Notes under the pieces: generated by a model
Databases searched by the model: none
What the model was told of the DNA's origin: nothing
What the model saw: only the letters and a program-made list of their open reading frames with translations
DNA from: Saccharibacillus brassicae
GTDB lineage: Bacteria; Bacillota; Bacilli; Paenibacillales; Paenibacillaceae
Length of the DNA stretch: 64,000 nucleotides
Reading direction: 5' to 3'
Assembly (NCBI RefSeq): GCF_006542275.1
Contig: NZ_CP041217.1
Span: 496,001-560,000, forward strand
Translations under genes and position numbers: made by a program
In this document: in pieces, positions 17,809-28,223 of the stretch
Numbering within the stretch: the first letter of the stretch is position 1
Layout: every line of letters begins with the position of its first letter

Positions 17809-19098
17809 TCAGACAGTCCGCGCCCGGCGCGACGACCAGGCGATCGGCGCATGGATAACGAGCAGCAGCGCCATCGAAATGGCGCTCGCCCAGAACGGCG
17901 CCTGCGGACCGATATGGTCCCAGGTCCAGCCGCCGGCCAGCGGGCCGAGCACGGTGCCCGCGCCCTGCAGCGTCAGGAAGACGCCCCAGATCGCGCCGCG
18001 CTCTTTCTCCGGCACGAGCTGCGCGAGCAGCGTGTTCCAGGCGGGCAGAATCATGGCGAAGCCGACGCCGGCCGTCAGGACGAAGCACCAGACGAGCGAC
18101 ATCGTGTGCGTCGAAGCGAGGCCGGCCAGCGCGATCACGGCCATCAAGAAGCCGATATGCAAAAACCAGCGGGTGCCGAACCGGTCGACGAGCTTGCCGG
18201 CCGGAATGAGCCCGACGACGGCGACGCCTCCGCCCACGATCAGCAGCAGATTGAACTGCCCGGCCGTCATGCCGAGTTCGTTGCGGATATACATCGCTAT
18301 GACCGGCGACAGGATGCCGATTGCGAACGACTGGAGAAACATCGCCGGGTACAGCAGCGGCGTGAGCTTGAGCGCGAGCAGCGCCCGGATCACTTTGCGG
18401 ACGGAATAGACCGAGCGGATTGCCCGGCGCTTCACGACGCGGCGGACGCGGCTGGGCATCGACAGATGGATGCGCGGACGGCGCGCGAGCCGCGGAGCGA
18501 CGCTGCGCATTCTGCGCGGCAGCAGCAGCGCGGCGGACGTGACGAGCGCCATGACGAACACCAGCACCCAGAAGATGACCCGGTACGAATCGCCGATCAG
18601 CAGGTTCGAGATCAGCGGCCCCGCTCCTGTTCCGGCAAGCGTGGCGATCTGGATGATGCCCATGCGCGAGCCGGTATCACCGGTCGCTTCGGCTTCCATG
18701 CTGATCGTGCTCATGACGACCGGCCAGATCGGCGCCGTGCCGATTCCGAGCAGCGTGCAGGCGACGATCAGCGAAGGGCCGGTCATCGAGAAAGCGATCA
18801 CGACGACGGCTGCCCACGACAGCAGCAGCCCGGCCGCGATCGTGCCGCGCAGTCCGACGTGCTCGGCCATCCAGCCGGCGGGGCTGCGCAGCACGTTCTC
18901 GCCCACGTACTGGAGCGAAAAGGCCAGGCTGATCGTAAGGGCCGGAAGCCCCAGCGCATCGTTCATGTAGACGGGCAGCACGGTGACGAACAAAGCGCCT
19001 TTTACGAATTCGGTCAAAAAGACGATAATGAATAAGCAGGAAAACAACGAAAAAAATTTGGGCTTGGACTGCGGGACGATTAACCGCTCTTTCATCAT
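17809..19098 (-). CDS. Major facilitator superfamily transporter
   Basis: This is a predicted 12-segment inner-membrane transporter of about 429 residues. The first half carries the loop 2-3 pattern GWMAEHVGLRG (a variant of GxLaDrxGrr) and the second half GKLVDRFGTRW in the equivalent position, with a basic Arg-rich cytoplasmic loop (RRPRIHLSMPSRVRRVVKRRAIRS) between the halves. The ATG at 19098 follows AAAGGGG; a second ATG is adjacent. The substrate is unknown; drug or metabolite efflux is the usual role for this subfamily. No regulator gene is adjacent. Confidence 0.8.
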   Translation of the reverse strand: MMKERLIVPQSKPKFFSLFSCLFIIVFLTEFVKGALFVTVLPVYMNDALGLPALTISLAFSLQYVGENVLRSPAGWMAEHVGLRGTIAAGLLLSWAAVVVIAFSMTGPSLIVACTLLGIGTAPIWPVVMSTISMEAEATGDTGSRMGIIQIATLAGTGAGPLISNLLIGDSYRVIFWVLVFVMALVTSAALLLPRRMRSVAPRLARRPRIHLSMPSRVRRVVKRRAIRSVYSVRKVIRALLALKLTPLLYPAMFLQSFAIGILSPVIAMYIRNELGMTAGQFNLLLIVGGGVAVVGLIPAGKLVDRFGTRWFLHIGFLMAVIALAGLASTHTMSLVWCFVLTAGVGFAMILPAWNTLLAQLVPEKERGAIWGVFLTLQGAGTVLGPLAGGWTWDHIGPQAPFWASAISMALLLVIHAPIAWSSRRARTV

Positions 19099-19301
19099 AT
19101 TCCCCTTTCGAGCCGTCCGCCTTCCTAAAGCAGTCGGCCTCTCCACGCGCGGCGCCCGAGCGGCGCCGCCTGTTCGGTCTGTCTCTATCGATCTTCTGCC
19201 ATTATATCGGCTGAACCCTCGGGAAGTCTAACGGGCCCGCCGATCGATAGACGTCTTTTTCCCGCGCCGCCCCCGCATTGAAGGTCCTGCCAAATGCATC
19301 C

Positions 19302-19329
19302 TTGCAATCCCGCCTCGTTTTGCTATACT
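19302..19329 (+). promoter_or_regulatory. speA promoter
   Basis: TTGCAA (19302-19307), a 16-bp spacer and TATACT (19324-19329) lie 68 bases before the chosen start. Confidence 0.6.
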
Positions 19330-19397
19330 CAATTTGTTTGATTTTTTCATAAGTGCTTCAACATACTCTACGCACACGAAAGGTTGTGACAACCCTA

Positions 19398-20876
19398 ATG
19401 GATCATGCTCGTACTCCGCTATTTACCGCCCTCAAACGGCACGCGGACCAAAATCCGGTACAGTTTCACATTCCAGGCCACAAGAAAGGAATGGGGATGG
19501 ACCCGGAATTTCGTGAATTTATTGGGGAAAACGCCCTTTCCATAGACCTGATCAATATCGCTCCCCTCGACGATTTGCATCAGCCGACCGGCGTGATCGA
19601 AGAAGCTCAGCAGTTGGCTGCGGACGCCTTCGGCGCTACCCACACCTTCTTCTCCGTCCAGGGCACGAGCAGCGCGATCATCACGATGATCCTGTCTGTC
19701 TGCGGGCCGGGCGACAAGATCATCGTGCCGCGCAACGTGCACAAATCGATTCTCGGCGCAATCATCTACGCCGGCGCCAAGCCGGTGTTCATCGCGCCGG
19801 AACGCGATACCAACCTCGGTATCGACCACGGCATCACCACAAGCTCCGTGCGCAAAGCGCTGAAGCTGCATGCCGACGCCAAAGCGCTGCTCGTCATCAA
19901 TCCGACGTATTACGGCGTCTGCGCCGACCTGCAGCAGATCGTGGCGCTGTCGCACAGCTACGGCGTACCGGTGCTCGTCGACGAAGCGCACGGCGTGCTG
20001 ATCCATTTCCACGACCAGCTGCCGCTGTCGGCCATGCAGGCGGGCGCGGACATGGCCGCGACGAGCGTGCACAAGCTCGGCGGCTCGATGACGCAAAGTT
20101 CCGTGCTGAACGTGAACACGAGAAACGGGTACATCAACCCCAAACGGGTGCAGACGGTCATCAGCATGCTGACGACGACGTCCACCTCGTATATCCTGCT
20201 CGCGTCGCTCGATACGGCGCGCCGCCAGCTTGCGCTGAACGGCTACGCAATGGCCGAACGCGCGCTCGATTTCGCCGACTACGTGCGCAGCGCCGTGAAC
20301 CAGATCGAAGGCTTGTACTGCTTCGGCGAGGACATCATCGGCAGCGAAGCGACGTACGATTACGACCCGACCAAGATCACGATCCAGGTCCGGCATCTGG
20401 GCATCACCGGCTACGAAGCCGAGAACTGGCTGCGGGACAACCATAACATCGAAGTCGAAATGAGCGACATGTACAACGTCCTGTGCCTTATCACGGCCGG
20501 AGACAGCGAAGACACGATCCGCATCCTGCTGAACGCGCTGCGCGAAATGTCCGAAGATTTCCTCAATCAGGGCAAAGAAGTCAAAGAGCTGGTCGTCAAG
20601 ATTCCGGACATCCCGCATCTGGCCATCCTGCCGCGGGACGCGTTCTACGGCGAGACCGAATCGATTCCGCTGAAGGACTCCGCGGACCGCATCATCGCCG
20701 AGTTCATCTACGTCTATCCGCCGGGCATTCCGATCCTGCTGCCGGGCGAAGTTATCTCGCAGGACAATATCGACTACATCGTCGATCACGTCGAAGTCGG
20801 CCTCCCGGTCAAAGGACCGGAAGACCGCAGCGTACAGTTCGTCAAAGTCATCGTCGAACCGGGCGCGATCCGCTAA
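19398..20876 (+). CDS. speA: Arginine decarboxylase (Orn/Lys/Arg decarboxylase family)
   Basis: This PLP enzyme converts arginine to agmatine, the first step of polyamine synthesis in Bacillales. The 492-residue product closely follows Bacillus SpeA: FHIPGHKKGMGMDPEF start, SVQGTSSAIITMI, VDEAHGV, PLP-Lys motif TSVHKLGGSMTQSS and YPPGIPILLPGE near the C-terminus. The ATG at 19398 gives the family-like start MDHARTPLFTALKRHA. A GTG four codons upstream sits closer to AAAGG and is an alternative start. It is a single-gene unit with its own promoter and terminator. Confidence 0.9.
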   Translation: MDHARTPLFTALKRHADQNPVQFHIPGHKKGMGMDPEFREFIGENALSIDLINIAPLDDLHQPTGVIEEAQQLAADAFGATHTFFSVQGTSSAIITMILSVCGPGDKIIVPRNVHKSILGAIIYAGAKPVFIAPERDTNLGIDHGITTSSVRKALKLHADAKALLVINPTYYGVCADLQQIVALSHSYGVPVLVDEAHGVLIHFHDQLPLSAMQAGADMAATSVHKLGGSMTQSSVLNVNTRNGYINPKRVQTVISMLTTTSTSYILLASLDTARRQLALNGYAMAERALDFADYVRSAVNQIEGLYCFGEDIIGSEATYDYDPTKITIQVRHLGITGYEAENWLRDNHNIEVEMSDMYNVLCLITAGDSEDTIRILLNALREMSEDFLNQGKEVKELVVKIPDIPHLAILPRDAFYGETESIPLKDSADRIIAEFIYVYPPGIPILLPGEVISQDNIDYIVDHVEVGLPVKGPEDRSVQFVKVIVEPGAIR

Positions 20877-20986
20877 ACGCAAAACCGCAACAGAAAAACC
20901 GCAATACCCGATTCGTCGCAAGCCCGATCCGGACAAGCACGTTTTTCCGTCCGCTTCCGAAGCGGAATCCGATGCAGATTCATGCG

Positions 20987-21042
20987 ACCGGCCCAAGCGA
21001 ACAAGCGCCTTCTCGGCGTTTGGCGCTTGGGCCGGTTTTTTC
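20987..21042 (+). terminator. speA terminator
   Basis: A 13-bp stem (ACCGGCCCAAGCG / CGCTTGGGCCGGT) is followed by TTTTTT, about 110 bases after speA. Confidence 0.85.
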
Positions 21043-21137
21043 TTGCCCGAAGCCGGCTAAGTGCGGATTTTTTGGCTTGCCGTTCCCCTTGCCTTTTCGC
21101 CTGCCGCCCTGCCTCTGCCGCTCGCGGACACGACAAA

Positions 21138-21165
21138 GAGGATGTTCCCGATCGGGAACATCCTC
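21138..21165 (-). terminator. Perfect 28-bp palindrome after the DUF1292 gene
   Basis: GAGGATGTTCCCGA and its complement meet without a loop. The minus strand continues CTTTGTC, so this is the likely terminator of the DUF1292 gene, though the T-tract is weak. Confidence 0.5.
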
Positions 21166-21221
21166 TGGAGTCGGCTTCCGGGTTCGGGCTTAGCGCCGCC
21201 AGCCCAAGAGCCAAGCTCCGC

Positions 21222-21542
21222 TTACTCTTCGCCCTGCGCCGCGACGAGTTCGTTGTAAGCCGCTTCGACTTTGGCCCACTCTTCTTCTTCCTCGATGTTG
21301 ACGAGCACGGTCTCCCCGTCTTCTTCTTCGAGGCGCAGAATGAAACCGTCCGCTTCCGGATTGTTGCGCTCCAGCAGCAGGGCGTAGACGTCTTCGCCCA
21401 CGTCGAAAGTCTGCACGAGCACCATTTCTTTCTCGTTGCCGTCTTCGTCGCTGAACGCGACTACGATTTCTTCGTCTTCGCTATGGTCATGACCGGCATG
21501 ATCCCCGTGTGCATGATTGTGGTTATGTTCGTGTTCGCTCAT
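21222..21542 (-). CDS. DUF1292 family acidic protein with His-rich N-terminus
   Basis: The 106-residue protein has a DUF1292 core (IVVAFSDEDGNEKEMVLVQTFDVGEDVYALLL then an acidic tail NIEEEEEWAKVE), as in YrzB of Bacillus. The first 24 residues hold about eight His in HEHNHNHAHGDHAGHDH, a likely metal-binding tail. AGGAAACGGGG lies upstream of the chosen ATG (21542); an earlier ATG in frame adds a basic segment and lacks an SD. Family function is unknown. Confidence 0.8.
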   Translation of the reverse strand: MSEHEHNHNHAHGDHAGHDHSEDEEIVVAFSDEDGNEKEMVLVQTFDVGEDVYALLLERNNPEADGFILRLEEEDGETVLVNIEEEEEWAKVEAAYNELVAAQGEE

Positions 21543-21664
21543 TGTGGTAAAACCCCGTTTCCTACGGCGTATGCGCCTGACGCATGTACGCCCCAAAATT
21601 TAAAGCACACCGCTTATCCTACCACTTCGCCCTGTAGAGGTCAATTTGAGAAACGCGTCCGCAA

Positions 21665-22213
21665 TCAGTCGACGGCGTTGATCGTTTTTTGCGCGACCAT
21701 CGAGTAGGCGCCGCCGCTTTTTTTGATATAAAACTCGACGTAATACTTGCCCGCCCGACTGAAATCGTACGTGAAATCGTACGTTTTGAACCAGAAATTG
21801 TCTTTGCGCGAACTTAGATCCTGCGACTGGATATCTTTGACTTCCCCCGCCGGATTGCGCATGGACACTTTGACCGACTGGATATCGGTGTTCAAGCCGT
21901 CAATCTGCGAGAAAATGTAGAATTTCAGTTTCCCTACGCTGACGTTGCCAAACGGCGTATCTCCTTTGAACAGGAACATATCGACGTTGGGCTTGTTAAA
22001 AGTCACCGTCCTGCTGCTCTCGTTGTACTCGGCCAGACCGTCGAATTCGCGCACCGGCACGTAAGTCGTTCCGTCGATCAGGTAACCGCCCGTGCTGACG
22101 GCATTCCCGTTGATCAGAACCCTTATTTTTTGAAAAGCCGATTCGGCAAAGACCGTGGAGCCGCTAAGCAGCGACAGAGCCAGCGTACAGGCCGCAATTC
22201 TTTTCCACCTCAT
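21665..22213 (-). CDS. Secreted stalk-domain (copper amine oxidase N-like) protein
   Basis: The 182-residue exported protein has a signal peptide ([23 protein letters not shown], residues 1-23). One copper-amine-oxidase N-terminal-like/stalk repeat follows ([39 protein letters not shown]), then a beta-rich C-terminal half. Such domains are abundant on Paenibacillaceae cell-surface proteins and are thought to mediate wall association. GAGAGGA is upstream. No enzymatic residues are recognised. Confidence 0.75.
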   Translation of the reverse strand: MRWKRIAACTLALSLLSGSTVFAESAFQKIRVLINGNAVSTGGYLIDGTTYVPVREFDGLAEYNESSRTVTFNKPNVDMFLFKGDTPFGNVSVGKLKFYIFSQIDGLNTDIQSVKVSMRNPAGEVKDIQSQDLSSRKDNFWFKTYDFTYDFSRAGKYYVEFYIKKSGGAYSMVAQKTINAVD

Positions 22214-22477
22214 ATTCGGGCGTCATCCTCTCTGTATCGTTTGCATCGTGTGCAAGTCCAAGCTTTCCTATACCTACAGGTCGAAGCATTCCCCTCTGCA
22301 GCGCCTGCCGGCCTTTTCGGAAGACCGTTCTTATACATGTATACTCGCGCGTCCCTGTCAAGTTGCGGTCACTTTGTTGATTCCGACGCGGAAATCGTCC
22401 ATAATGATGCGGAAGAAACGGCACGCATCCGGCTGCGGCTTCGATGCTCGTCGAATACAGGACTGGGGGCATGCGCA

Positions 22478-23206
22478 ATGAACCTTCAAATGATCGGGAC
22501 GGGTAACGCTTTTGCCAAAAAATATTTCAACAATAACGCGCTGATCGAGCAGGACGGCTTCAAGCTGCTGATCGACTGCGGCATTACGGCGCCTCTGGCG
22601 CTGTACGAGCTTGGCATCGGCATGGAAGAACTGGATGCGGTGCTCGTGACGCATACGCACGGCGACCACGTCGGAGGCCTCGAAGAATACGGCTTCCAGA
22701 TGAAGTTCAAGCACGGGCGGCGGCCGGTGCTGCTGCTGCCCGAAGCGCTCGTCGACCCGCTGTGGCAGAACACGCTGTCGGGCGGCATGACGCAGGAAGG
22801 GCTGGAGAAGCTCGAAGACGCGTTCGACGTCCGTGCGCTGCGCGTCGGCGACGTGCAGGAACTGGCGCCGAACCTGTGCGTGGAACTGGTTCCCACCTCG
22901 CATATCGCCGGCAAAAAAAGCTATTCGCTGATTCTCAATCGCGACGTGTTCTACAGCGCCGACATGACGTTCGAGCCCGAGCTGCTGACGACGCTCGTGC
23001 GCGACCGCGGCATCCGGCGCATCCTGCACGAAGTCCAGCTCGAAGGGCCGGGAGCCGTGCATACGACGCTGGACGAGCTGCTGTCGCTGCCGGAAGAGAT
23101 GCAGTCGATCATCAAGCTGATGCATTACGCGGACAACAAAGAGCAGTTCGTCGGCCGGACCGGCAAAATGGAGTTTCTGGAGCAGGGACTCGTGTATCCG
23201 ATCTGA
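22478..23206 (+). CDS. MBL-fold metal-dependent hydrolase
   Basis: The 242-residue metallo-beta-lactamase-fold protein of the RNase Z/ElaC-like branch has [10 protein letters not shown] (about 59-68) as metal motif, [16 protein letters not shown] and a late HYADNKEQ segment. The start [20 protein letters not shown] is typical of this group. The ATG at 22478 has a weak SD (GGGGGC). The substrate is unknown; related proteins include phosphodiesterases. Monocistronic. Confidence 0.82.
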   Translation: MNLQMIGTGNAFAKKYFNNNALIEQDGFKLLIDCGITAPLALYELGIGMEELDAVLVTHTHGDHVGGLEEYGFQMKFKHGRRPVLLLPEALVDPLWQNTLSGGMTQEGLEKLEDAFDVRALRVGDVQELAPNLCVELVPTSHIAGKKSYSLILNRDVFYSADMTFEPELLTTLVRDRGIRRILHEVQLEGPGAVHTTLDELLSLPEEMQSIIKLMHYADNKEQFVGRTGKMEFLEQGLVYPI

Positions 23207-23305
23207 CGGCGGCCGCGAAACCGAACTCTCCCAAAAAACGTTCGCTCAACAAAAGTTCGTCCAATAAATTCCGTTAATAAGTTTCTTTAAAAAGTTTCGT
23301 CAAAA

Positions 23306-23341
23306 AAACCGGCGCATCGGTGATCGATGCGCCGGTTTTTC
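23306..23341. terminator. Bidirectional terminator between MBL and CYP102 genes
   Basis: A 12-bp stem (ACCGGCGCATCG / CGATGCGCCGGT) is flanked by AAAAAA and TTTTT. Confidence 0.9.
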
Positions 23342-23424
23342 GGCGTGTCCGGACAGCCGCGGATGACCGCAGACAAGTTCGGACGAGCCCGGCTTACGGG
23401 CAGGAGACGGCAGCGGAATCCGAT

Positions 23425-26400
23425 TCAGATCCCTGTCCAGACGTCCTTCACGCAGCGGCCGCTTTCCTGCAGCCCGTCCAGCCAGCGGACCGATTCGGCT
23501 TCGTCCGCGCCGTGCACGTCGCGGTAGGCGCGGCGCAGCGACTCTTCGACGTCGGGCGCCATATGCACGCCGTCGCCGCAGACGTAGAAGACGCCGCCCT
23601 GGTCGAGCAGGCGAATGACTTCGTCCGTGTTCTCCGCCATGCGGTGCTGCACGTAGGTCTTCGGCTGGCCTTCGACGCGGGAGAACGCGGTATGCAGCCG
23701 GACCAGCCCTTCGGCGGCGTAGGCTTCCAGTTCGTCCCGGTAGAGGAAATCGCTCTCGGGGCTGCGGCAGCCGAAGTACAGCTGCGCTTCGCCAAGCACC
23801 GCGCCTTGTTCCCGCAGCGCGCGGCGCGCCTGCAGGAAGCCCCGGAACGGAGCGAGCCCGGTGCCCGGGCCGACCATGACGATCGGCACGGCCGGATCTT
23901 CCGGCAGCGCGAAGCCGCTGCCCGGATCGCGGATAAAGGCCGCGGGTTCGGCGCCTTCGGGCAGGCCGGCCAAATAATTCGACGCGATGCCGGCATATTC
24001 GCCGGTTCCGCCGCGCGCGGGGCCGCGCACGACCGCGACCGTGATGCTGAGCGTGTCCTTATTCGCTCTCGGCGAGCTGGAGATCGAATAATAGCGCGGC
24101 TTGAGCGGCGGAAGCAGCGTCAGGAACCGCTCGAATTCCATTTCGCAGGCCCGGTACTGGTCGAGGATGTCCAGCATCGTCCGGCGCTTGAACAGCACTT
24201 CGCGCTTGTACGTCTCTTCGCCCTGCATCAGCGCTTCGATCTCGACCCGGTGCGGCGGACATACGGTCCGCTCCGCCAGTTCCTTGAGCTGGGCGCGCGA
24301 AGCCGGCTCCTGCAGTTCCACGCTGCCGCTCAGCAGCTCGCGCAGCTGCACCGGACGGCCAAGCGGCAGATGCGCCGCGGCCCGTCCGCGGCCCTCCAGA
24401 CGGAGCGAAGCGTCGCCCTGCAGCCCGAACCGCGCCAGCACGCGGTCGACCAGGCTGCGCGGATTGCGCGGCAGCACGCCGAGATGGTCGCCTTCCTTAT
24501 AGGAAGCGCCGACCGGCACTGCCAGTTCGATATGCCGCGTGCTCCGGCCGCCGGCCGGCGCTTGCAGCTCGAAGCTGCGCACGATGCGCATCGGCACCGC
24601 GCCGTACGCGTCGGCAAGCGGCGAAGACGGCGCGGCCTCGTCGAGGAACTCGACGGCAATGCCGGCCGGCGCGGCTTCGGTCTCTTCCGGCACGGAAGCT
24701 TCGAGCCGCATCGCCCGCAGCACGGACGGCCACAGCGCCGTTTTCCACTGCTCGAGCATCCGCTCGAAATCGTCGTCGGCGTCGCCTTCGCCCCGCTCGG
24801 CCGCGCGTGTGCCGCCGAGCCGCCGAAGCGCTTCGTCGACCAGCCGCGGCACGCGCTGATACGTGCTCGCCCAGTTGCGGTCGCCGCAGCCGAACACGGC
24901 GTAATGCAGCCCCTGCGCCGCGCCGCTGCCGGCTTGCTCCAGCCAGTTCACGAACTGCTCCGCATTGGACGGCGGCCGGCCGTTGTACGAAGCGGTCACG
25001 ACGAGCAGCAGCCCTTCCGTCGGCAGATGCCCCGCGGCCCGGTCCATCTTGGACACCTGCGCCCGGAAGCCGAGGCGTTCGCCTTCTTCCGCCAGTTCGT
25101 GCGCGATGCCCTCGGCGGTGCCGAGATTCGAACCGTACAGCACCGTCAGCGGCGTCCCGTGCCGCTCCGCTTCGGGCAGGCTCGCCGCGCCGGCCTGCGG
25201 ATCGTTCGCGGAACCTGCCGCGCTTGCGGAAGCGACTGCGCTTGCGGCGCCTGCCGAGGCGCTTGGCGCGAACGGCGACGGCGCCATCGGGGCGCCCGCG
25301 CGCGGACGCACCTGCATCGTGAAGCCGTCCGGCTTGAGCGTCAGCGTCTCCTTGATCTTCAATTCGTAATTCGCGCCGTCGACGATATCGAAATGGCGCA
25401 GCAGCGTGCCGAGCACGAGCGTCGCTTCGTGCAGGGCGAACTGCTGGCCGATACAAGCCCGCTGGCCGCTGCCGAACGGTTTGTACGCGTCGGTCGGAAC
25501 TTTGGACGGATCTTCGAACCGCTCCGGCCGGAAGTCTTCGACGTCGTCGCCCCAGGCGTCCGTGTCCCGGTGCAGCATCGGGATCAGCACGTTGACCGCT
25601 TCGCCCCGGGCCATCGGATAACGTCCGGCGAGCGACGTGTCCGCTTTGGCGCGCAGCGAAAAAGCGGGAGCCGTCGGCCACAGCCGCAGCGATTCGCTCA
25701 GGATCATGCGGATGTATTTCATCTCCCGCACCTGCTTGTACGTCGGCGCCGCCGCGTCGGTCAGAATGCCGTCGACTTCCGCCTGCGCTTTGCGCAGCTT
25801 GTCGGGATGATGCAGCAGGAAGTACAGCGCGAACGACAGCAGCCCGCTCGTCGTCTCGTGGCCGGCGATCAGGAACGTGATGATCTGGTAACGGATATTT
25901 TCGTCCGACAGCGACTCGCCCGTATCCGGGTCCTGCCCGCCCAGCATATTGTTCAGCAGATCGTTCTCGCCCCGGTCGCCGCGTTCGCGGCGCTCTTTGA
26001 CGATCCGGTCGACGAGCGTGAACATGTAGTCGATATCCCGCTGCATCTGCGCTTTTTTGCCGAGCATGAGCTTGTTCTGTACGCCGAGGCGCTGAAGCTG
26101 GCTCATCGATTCGTCCAGCGAGCGCGTCATCGCTTCGACGAACGGATGGTTCGCTTCCCGGTAAAAGCTGTTGAAGCGATAATGGAAGCCGCACAGCCCG
26201 ATCGTGTCGAGCGTCAGCCGGGTCATGTCTTCGGGCACGTCGACGTATTCGTCCGGATTCAGCCGCGCCCATTTCTGCACGAGCTGCATGGCGATATCGA
26301 CCATCATGTCGTGATAGCCGATCATCGCCCTCTGGCTGAAGCTCGGCATAAGGATGTTGTGCGCTTTGCGCCAATTCGGTTCTTCGGTCCAGCTGGTAAA

Positions 26401-26670
26401 CAGGCCGTCACCGGAAAACGAGCGCACGTTTTGCAGCGGCGCCCAGACGTTTTTCTCGAAGCGGGATTCGTCGCAGGCGTCCGCTACCAGGTCCGGGCCG
26501 GAGATATACAGATTGCCCGGGCGTCCGGGCAGATCCATTCTGAATATCGGGCCCTGCTGCTCCGACAGCTTCATGAGCGATTGAACCGGGGCTTTCGTGT
26601 CGACCAGCGGCAGATTGCCGAGCGGGCCGAACGTTTTGGGCTGCGGGATGACCGTTTGAGGCGTATTCAT
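23425..26670 (-). CDS. Bifunctional cytochrome P450/NADPH-P450 reductase (CYP102 family)
   Basis: This self-sufficient fatty-acid hydroxylase fuses a heme domain to a diflavin reductase, 1081 residues as in P450-BM3 and CypD/CypE. The P450 part has AGHETTS (I helix), ESLR (ExxR) and [14 protein letters not shown] (heme Cys about 405). An Ala/Ser/Pro-rich linker follows. The reductase has an FMN domain ([17 protein letters not shown]), FAD motif RYYSISSSP and NADPH motif [14 protein letters not shown], ending [24 protein letters not shown] precedes the ATG. It lies downstream of hxlR on the same strand behind a terminator. Confidence 0.95.
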   Translation of the reverse strand: MNTPQTVIPQPKTFGPLGNLPLVDTKAPVQSLMKLSEQQGPIFRMDLPGRPGNLYISGPDLVADACDESRFEKNVWAPLQNVRSFSGDGLFTSWTEEPNWRKAHNILMPSFSQRAMIGYHDMMVDIAMQLVQKWARLNPDEYVDVPEDMTRLTLDTIGLCGFHYRFNSFYREANHPFVEAMTRSLDESMSQLQRLGVQNKLMLGKKAQMQRDIDYMFTLVDRIVKERRERGDRGENDLLNNMLGGQDPDTGESLSDENIRYQIITFLIAGHETTSGLLSFALYFLLHHPDKLRKAQAEVDGILTDAAAPTYKQVREMKYIRMILSESLRLWPTAPAFSLRAKADTSLAGRYPMARGEAVNVLIPMLHRDTDAWGDDVEDFRPERFEDPSKVPTDAYKPFGSGQRACIGQQFALHEATLVLGTLLRHFDIVDGANYELKIKETLTLKPDGFTMQVRPRAGAPMAPSPFAPSASAGAASAVASASAAGSANDPQAGAASLPEAERHGTPLTVLYGSNLGTAEGIAHELAEEGERLGFRAQVSKMDRAAGHLPTEGLLLVVTASYNGRPPSNAEQFVNWLEQAGSGAAQGLHYAVFGCGDRNWASTYQRVPRLVDEALRRLGGTRAAERGEGDADDDFERMLEQWKTALWPSVLRAMRLEASVPEETEAAPAGIAVEFLDEAAPSSPLADAYGAVPMRIVRSFELQAPAGGRSTRHIELAVPVGASYKEGDHLGVLPRNPRSLVDRVLARFGLQGDASLRLEGRGRAAAHLPLGRPVQLRELLSGSVELQEPASRAQLKELAERTVCPPHRVEIEALMQGEETYKREVLFKRRTMLDILDQYRACEMEFERFLTLLPPLKPRYYSISSSPRANKDTLSITVAVVRGPARGGTGEYAGIASNYLAGLPEGAEPAAFIRDPGSGFALPEDPAVPIVMVGPGTGLAPFRGFLQARRALREQGAVLGEAQLYFGCRSPESDFLYRDELEAYAAEGLVRLHTAFSRVEGQPKTYVQHRMAENTDEVIRLLDQGGVFYVCGDGVHMAPDVEESLRRAYRDVHGADEAESVRWLDGLQESGRCVKDVWTGI

Positions 26671-26787
26671 GGGTCGATCTCCTTTCTAAAAAAGCAAAAT
26701 GACTGAATGACCAAAATTCGCAACGGGTTCTGTTCTTCTGTATCCCTTGCCCGATTCCGCCCCGGCTGAAACGATTTGACGCAAAAA

Positions 26788-26855
26788 TGAGCAAAAAGCC
26801 CTCCCCCGGCAGACCGGAACCCGTACGAACGGACCGGAAAGCGGGAAGGGCTCTC
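26788..26855 (-). terminator. hxlR terminator
   Basis: On the minus strand AGCCCTTCCC pairs with GGGGGAGGGCT around an internal CCGG-rich hairpin, followed by TTTTTG. It separates hxlR from the P450 gene. Confidence 0.65.
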
Positions 26856-26897
26856 CCGAGCTGCACTTGCTGTCAACCTTGCTATGGAAAAAAGAGC

Positions 26898-27272
26898 TTA
26901 TTCGGCTTTTTGGCCGGCGTCTTTCCAGATAACTTCTTCGCCGTACTTTTTGCCCCAATCGTACATCATGCGCAGGACCGGGGTCAGGCTCTCGCCGTAG
27001 GCGGTCAGCGAATATTCGACTTTGGGCGGCACTTCGCGGTACACTTCGCGGTGCACGAGCAGGTCTTCTTCCAGTTCGCGCAGTTGATTGGTCAGCATCT
27101 TCTGGGTGATATTCGGGATCAGCTTCTTCAATTCGCTGAACCGCTTCGTGCCTTCGAGTCCGAGATGCCACAAAATGATCAGTTTCCATTTGCCGCCGAT
27201 GACGGCCAGCGTCAATTCCTTCTCGCAGTTGATCGCCTGCAGGTCGATCCGTTCTTTCACTTCGCTTGCCAT
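26898..27272 (-). CDS. hxlR: HxlR-type regulator of the formaldehyde operon
   Basis: The 124-residue winged-helix MarR/HxlR-family regulator carries [64 protein letters not shown], which closely follows Bacillus subtilis HxlR, the formaldehyde-responsive activator of hxlAB. The gene is divergent from hxlA, the same arrangement as in B. subtilis. The ATG at 27272 is chosen because GGAGG lies 9 bases upstream. The conserved Cys near residue 16 is the expected formaldehyde sensor, which is established for B. subtilis HxlR and inferred here. Confidence 0.9.
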   Translation of the reverse strand: MASEVKERIDLQAINCEKELTLAVIGGKWKLIILWHLGLEGTKRFSELKKLIPNITQKMLTNQLRELEEDLLVHREVYREVPPKVEYSLTAYGESLTPVLRMMYDWGKKYGEEVIWKDAGQKAE

Positions 27273-27354
27273 CTTCAAAGACCTCCGTTTCGTCCGTGCT
27301 TGGCGGACCTTATACGTCTCGCGGACGTCCGATATAACCCGCTCCGCTCCCAAT

Positions 27355-27384
27355 AGTATACATTAGATACGTACCTCCCCGCAA
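27355..27384 (-). promoter_or_regulatory. hxlR promoter with candidate HxlR box
   Basis: The minus strand has TTGCGG (27379-27384), an 18-bp spacer and TATACT (27355-27360). The spacer overlaps the plus-strand motif ACGTACCTCCCC (27369-27380), repeated in diverged form upstream of hxlA. Confidence 0.5.
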
Positions 27385-27449
27385 AGAAAGTACGTCCGAT
27401 CGCTATACCGGATGATCGCAAACCCGCGCGGGGCGCAATAGTATCCTCC

Positions 27450-27508
27450 ACGTAACTTCCCCACTTCAAAGTGCCTTCTTCCGCCGGCGGCTGTTCCGGG
27501 CTTACAAT
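27450..27508 (+). promoter_or_regulatory. hxlA promoter and candidate HxlR box
   Basis: ACGTAACTTCCCC (27450-27462) resembles the ACGTACCTCCCC copy at 27369. A -10 TACAAT lies at 27503-27508 without a recognisable -35, as expected for an activator-dependent promoter. Confidence 0.45.
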
Positions 27509-27571
27509 GGGTCTACCGGCATCACGCCGAATCGGTTTACCCCATCCCAACCCACTAAGGAGTGTTTGAAT

Positions 27572-28219
27572 ATGAAATTGCAATTGGCATTGGATCTGGT
27601 CGACATCCCGGGCGCGATCGAAATCGTGACGGAAGTTCAAAAATATATCGATATCGTAGAAATCGGCACGCCGATCGTCATCAACGAAGGCTTGCACGCC
27701 GTCAAAGCGCTGAAGGAAGCTTTCCCGCAGCTTGACGTGCTGGCCGACCTCAAGGTTATGGACGCCGGCGGCTACGAAGTCATGAAAGCGACCGAAGCCG
27801 GCGCGAGCATCGTAACGATTCTCGGCGCGACGAACGATTCGACGATCCGCGGCGCGGTCGAAGAAGCCCGCAAGCACGGCACGCAAATCCTGATCGACAT
27901 GATCAACGTGCCGAACCTGGCAGAGCGCGCGGCGCAAGTTGACGCACTGGGCGTCGATTACATCTGCGTACACACCGGCTACGATCTGCAGGCCGAAGGC
28001 CAAAGCCCGTTTGAAGACCTGCAAAAAATCAAAGCGGTCGTCAAAAACGCCAAAACGGCTGTAGCCGGCGGCATCAAGCTCGACACACTGCCGGGCGTTA
28101 TCGCAGCGCAGCCGGATCTGGTCATCGTCGGCGGCGGCATCGCCGGCCAGGACGACAAAGCGGGTACGGCTGCGGAAATGCGCCGCCTGATCGAAGCCGG
28201 CTCCGCCGCGCAGGTCTAA
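27572..28219 (+). CDS. hxlA: 3-hexulose-6-phosphate synthase
   Basis: This first ribulose-monophosphate-pathway enzyme condenses formaldehyde with ribulose-5-phosphate. The 215-residue TIM-barrel orotidine-decarboxylase-like protein carries LQLALDLVD, IVEIGTPIVINEG, DLKVMDAGGYE (DxKxxD catalytic pattern) and VAGGIKLDTLPGV with VGGGIAGQDD. AAGGAGTG lies 7 bases before the ATG at 27572. It is first in an operon with hxlB and detoxifies formaldehyde in Bacillus. Confidence 0.94.
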   Translation: MKLQLALDLVDIPGAIEIVTEVQKYIDIVEIGTPIVINEGLHAVKALKEAFPQLDVLADLKVMDAGGYEVMKATEAGASIVTILGATNDSTIRGAVEEARKHGTQILIDMINVPNLAERAAQVDALGVDYICVHTGYDLQAEGQSPFEDLQKIKAVVKNAKTAVAGGIKLDTLPGVIAAQPDLVIVGGGIAGQDDKAGTAAEMRRLIEAGSAAQV

Positions 28220-28223
28220 GTCG

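Noticed and set aside
23320..26706. 1128-residue frame antisense to the P450 fusion
   Set aside because: The opposite strand encodes a complete CYP102 with all cofactor motifs; the antisense frame is compositionally biased and has no domain.
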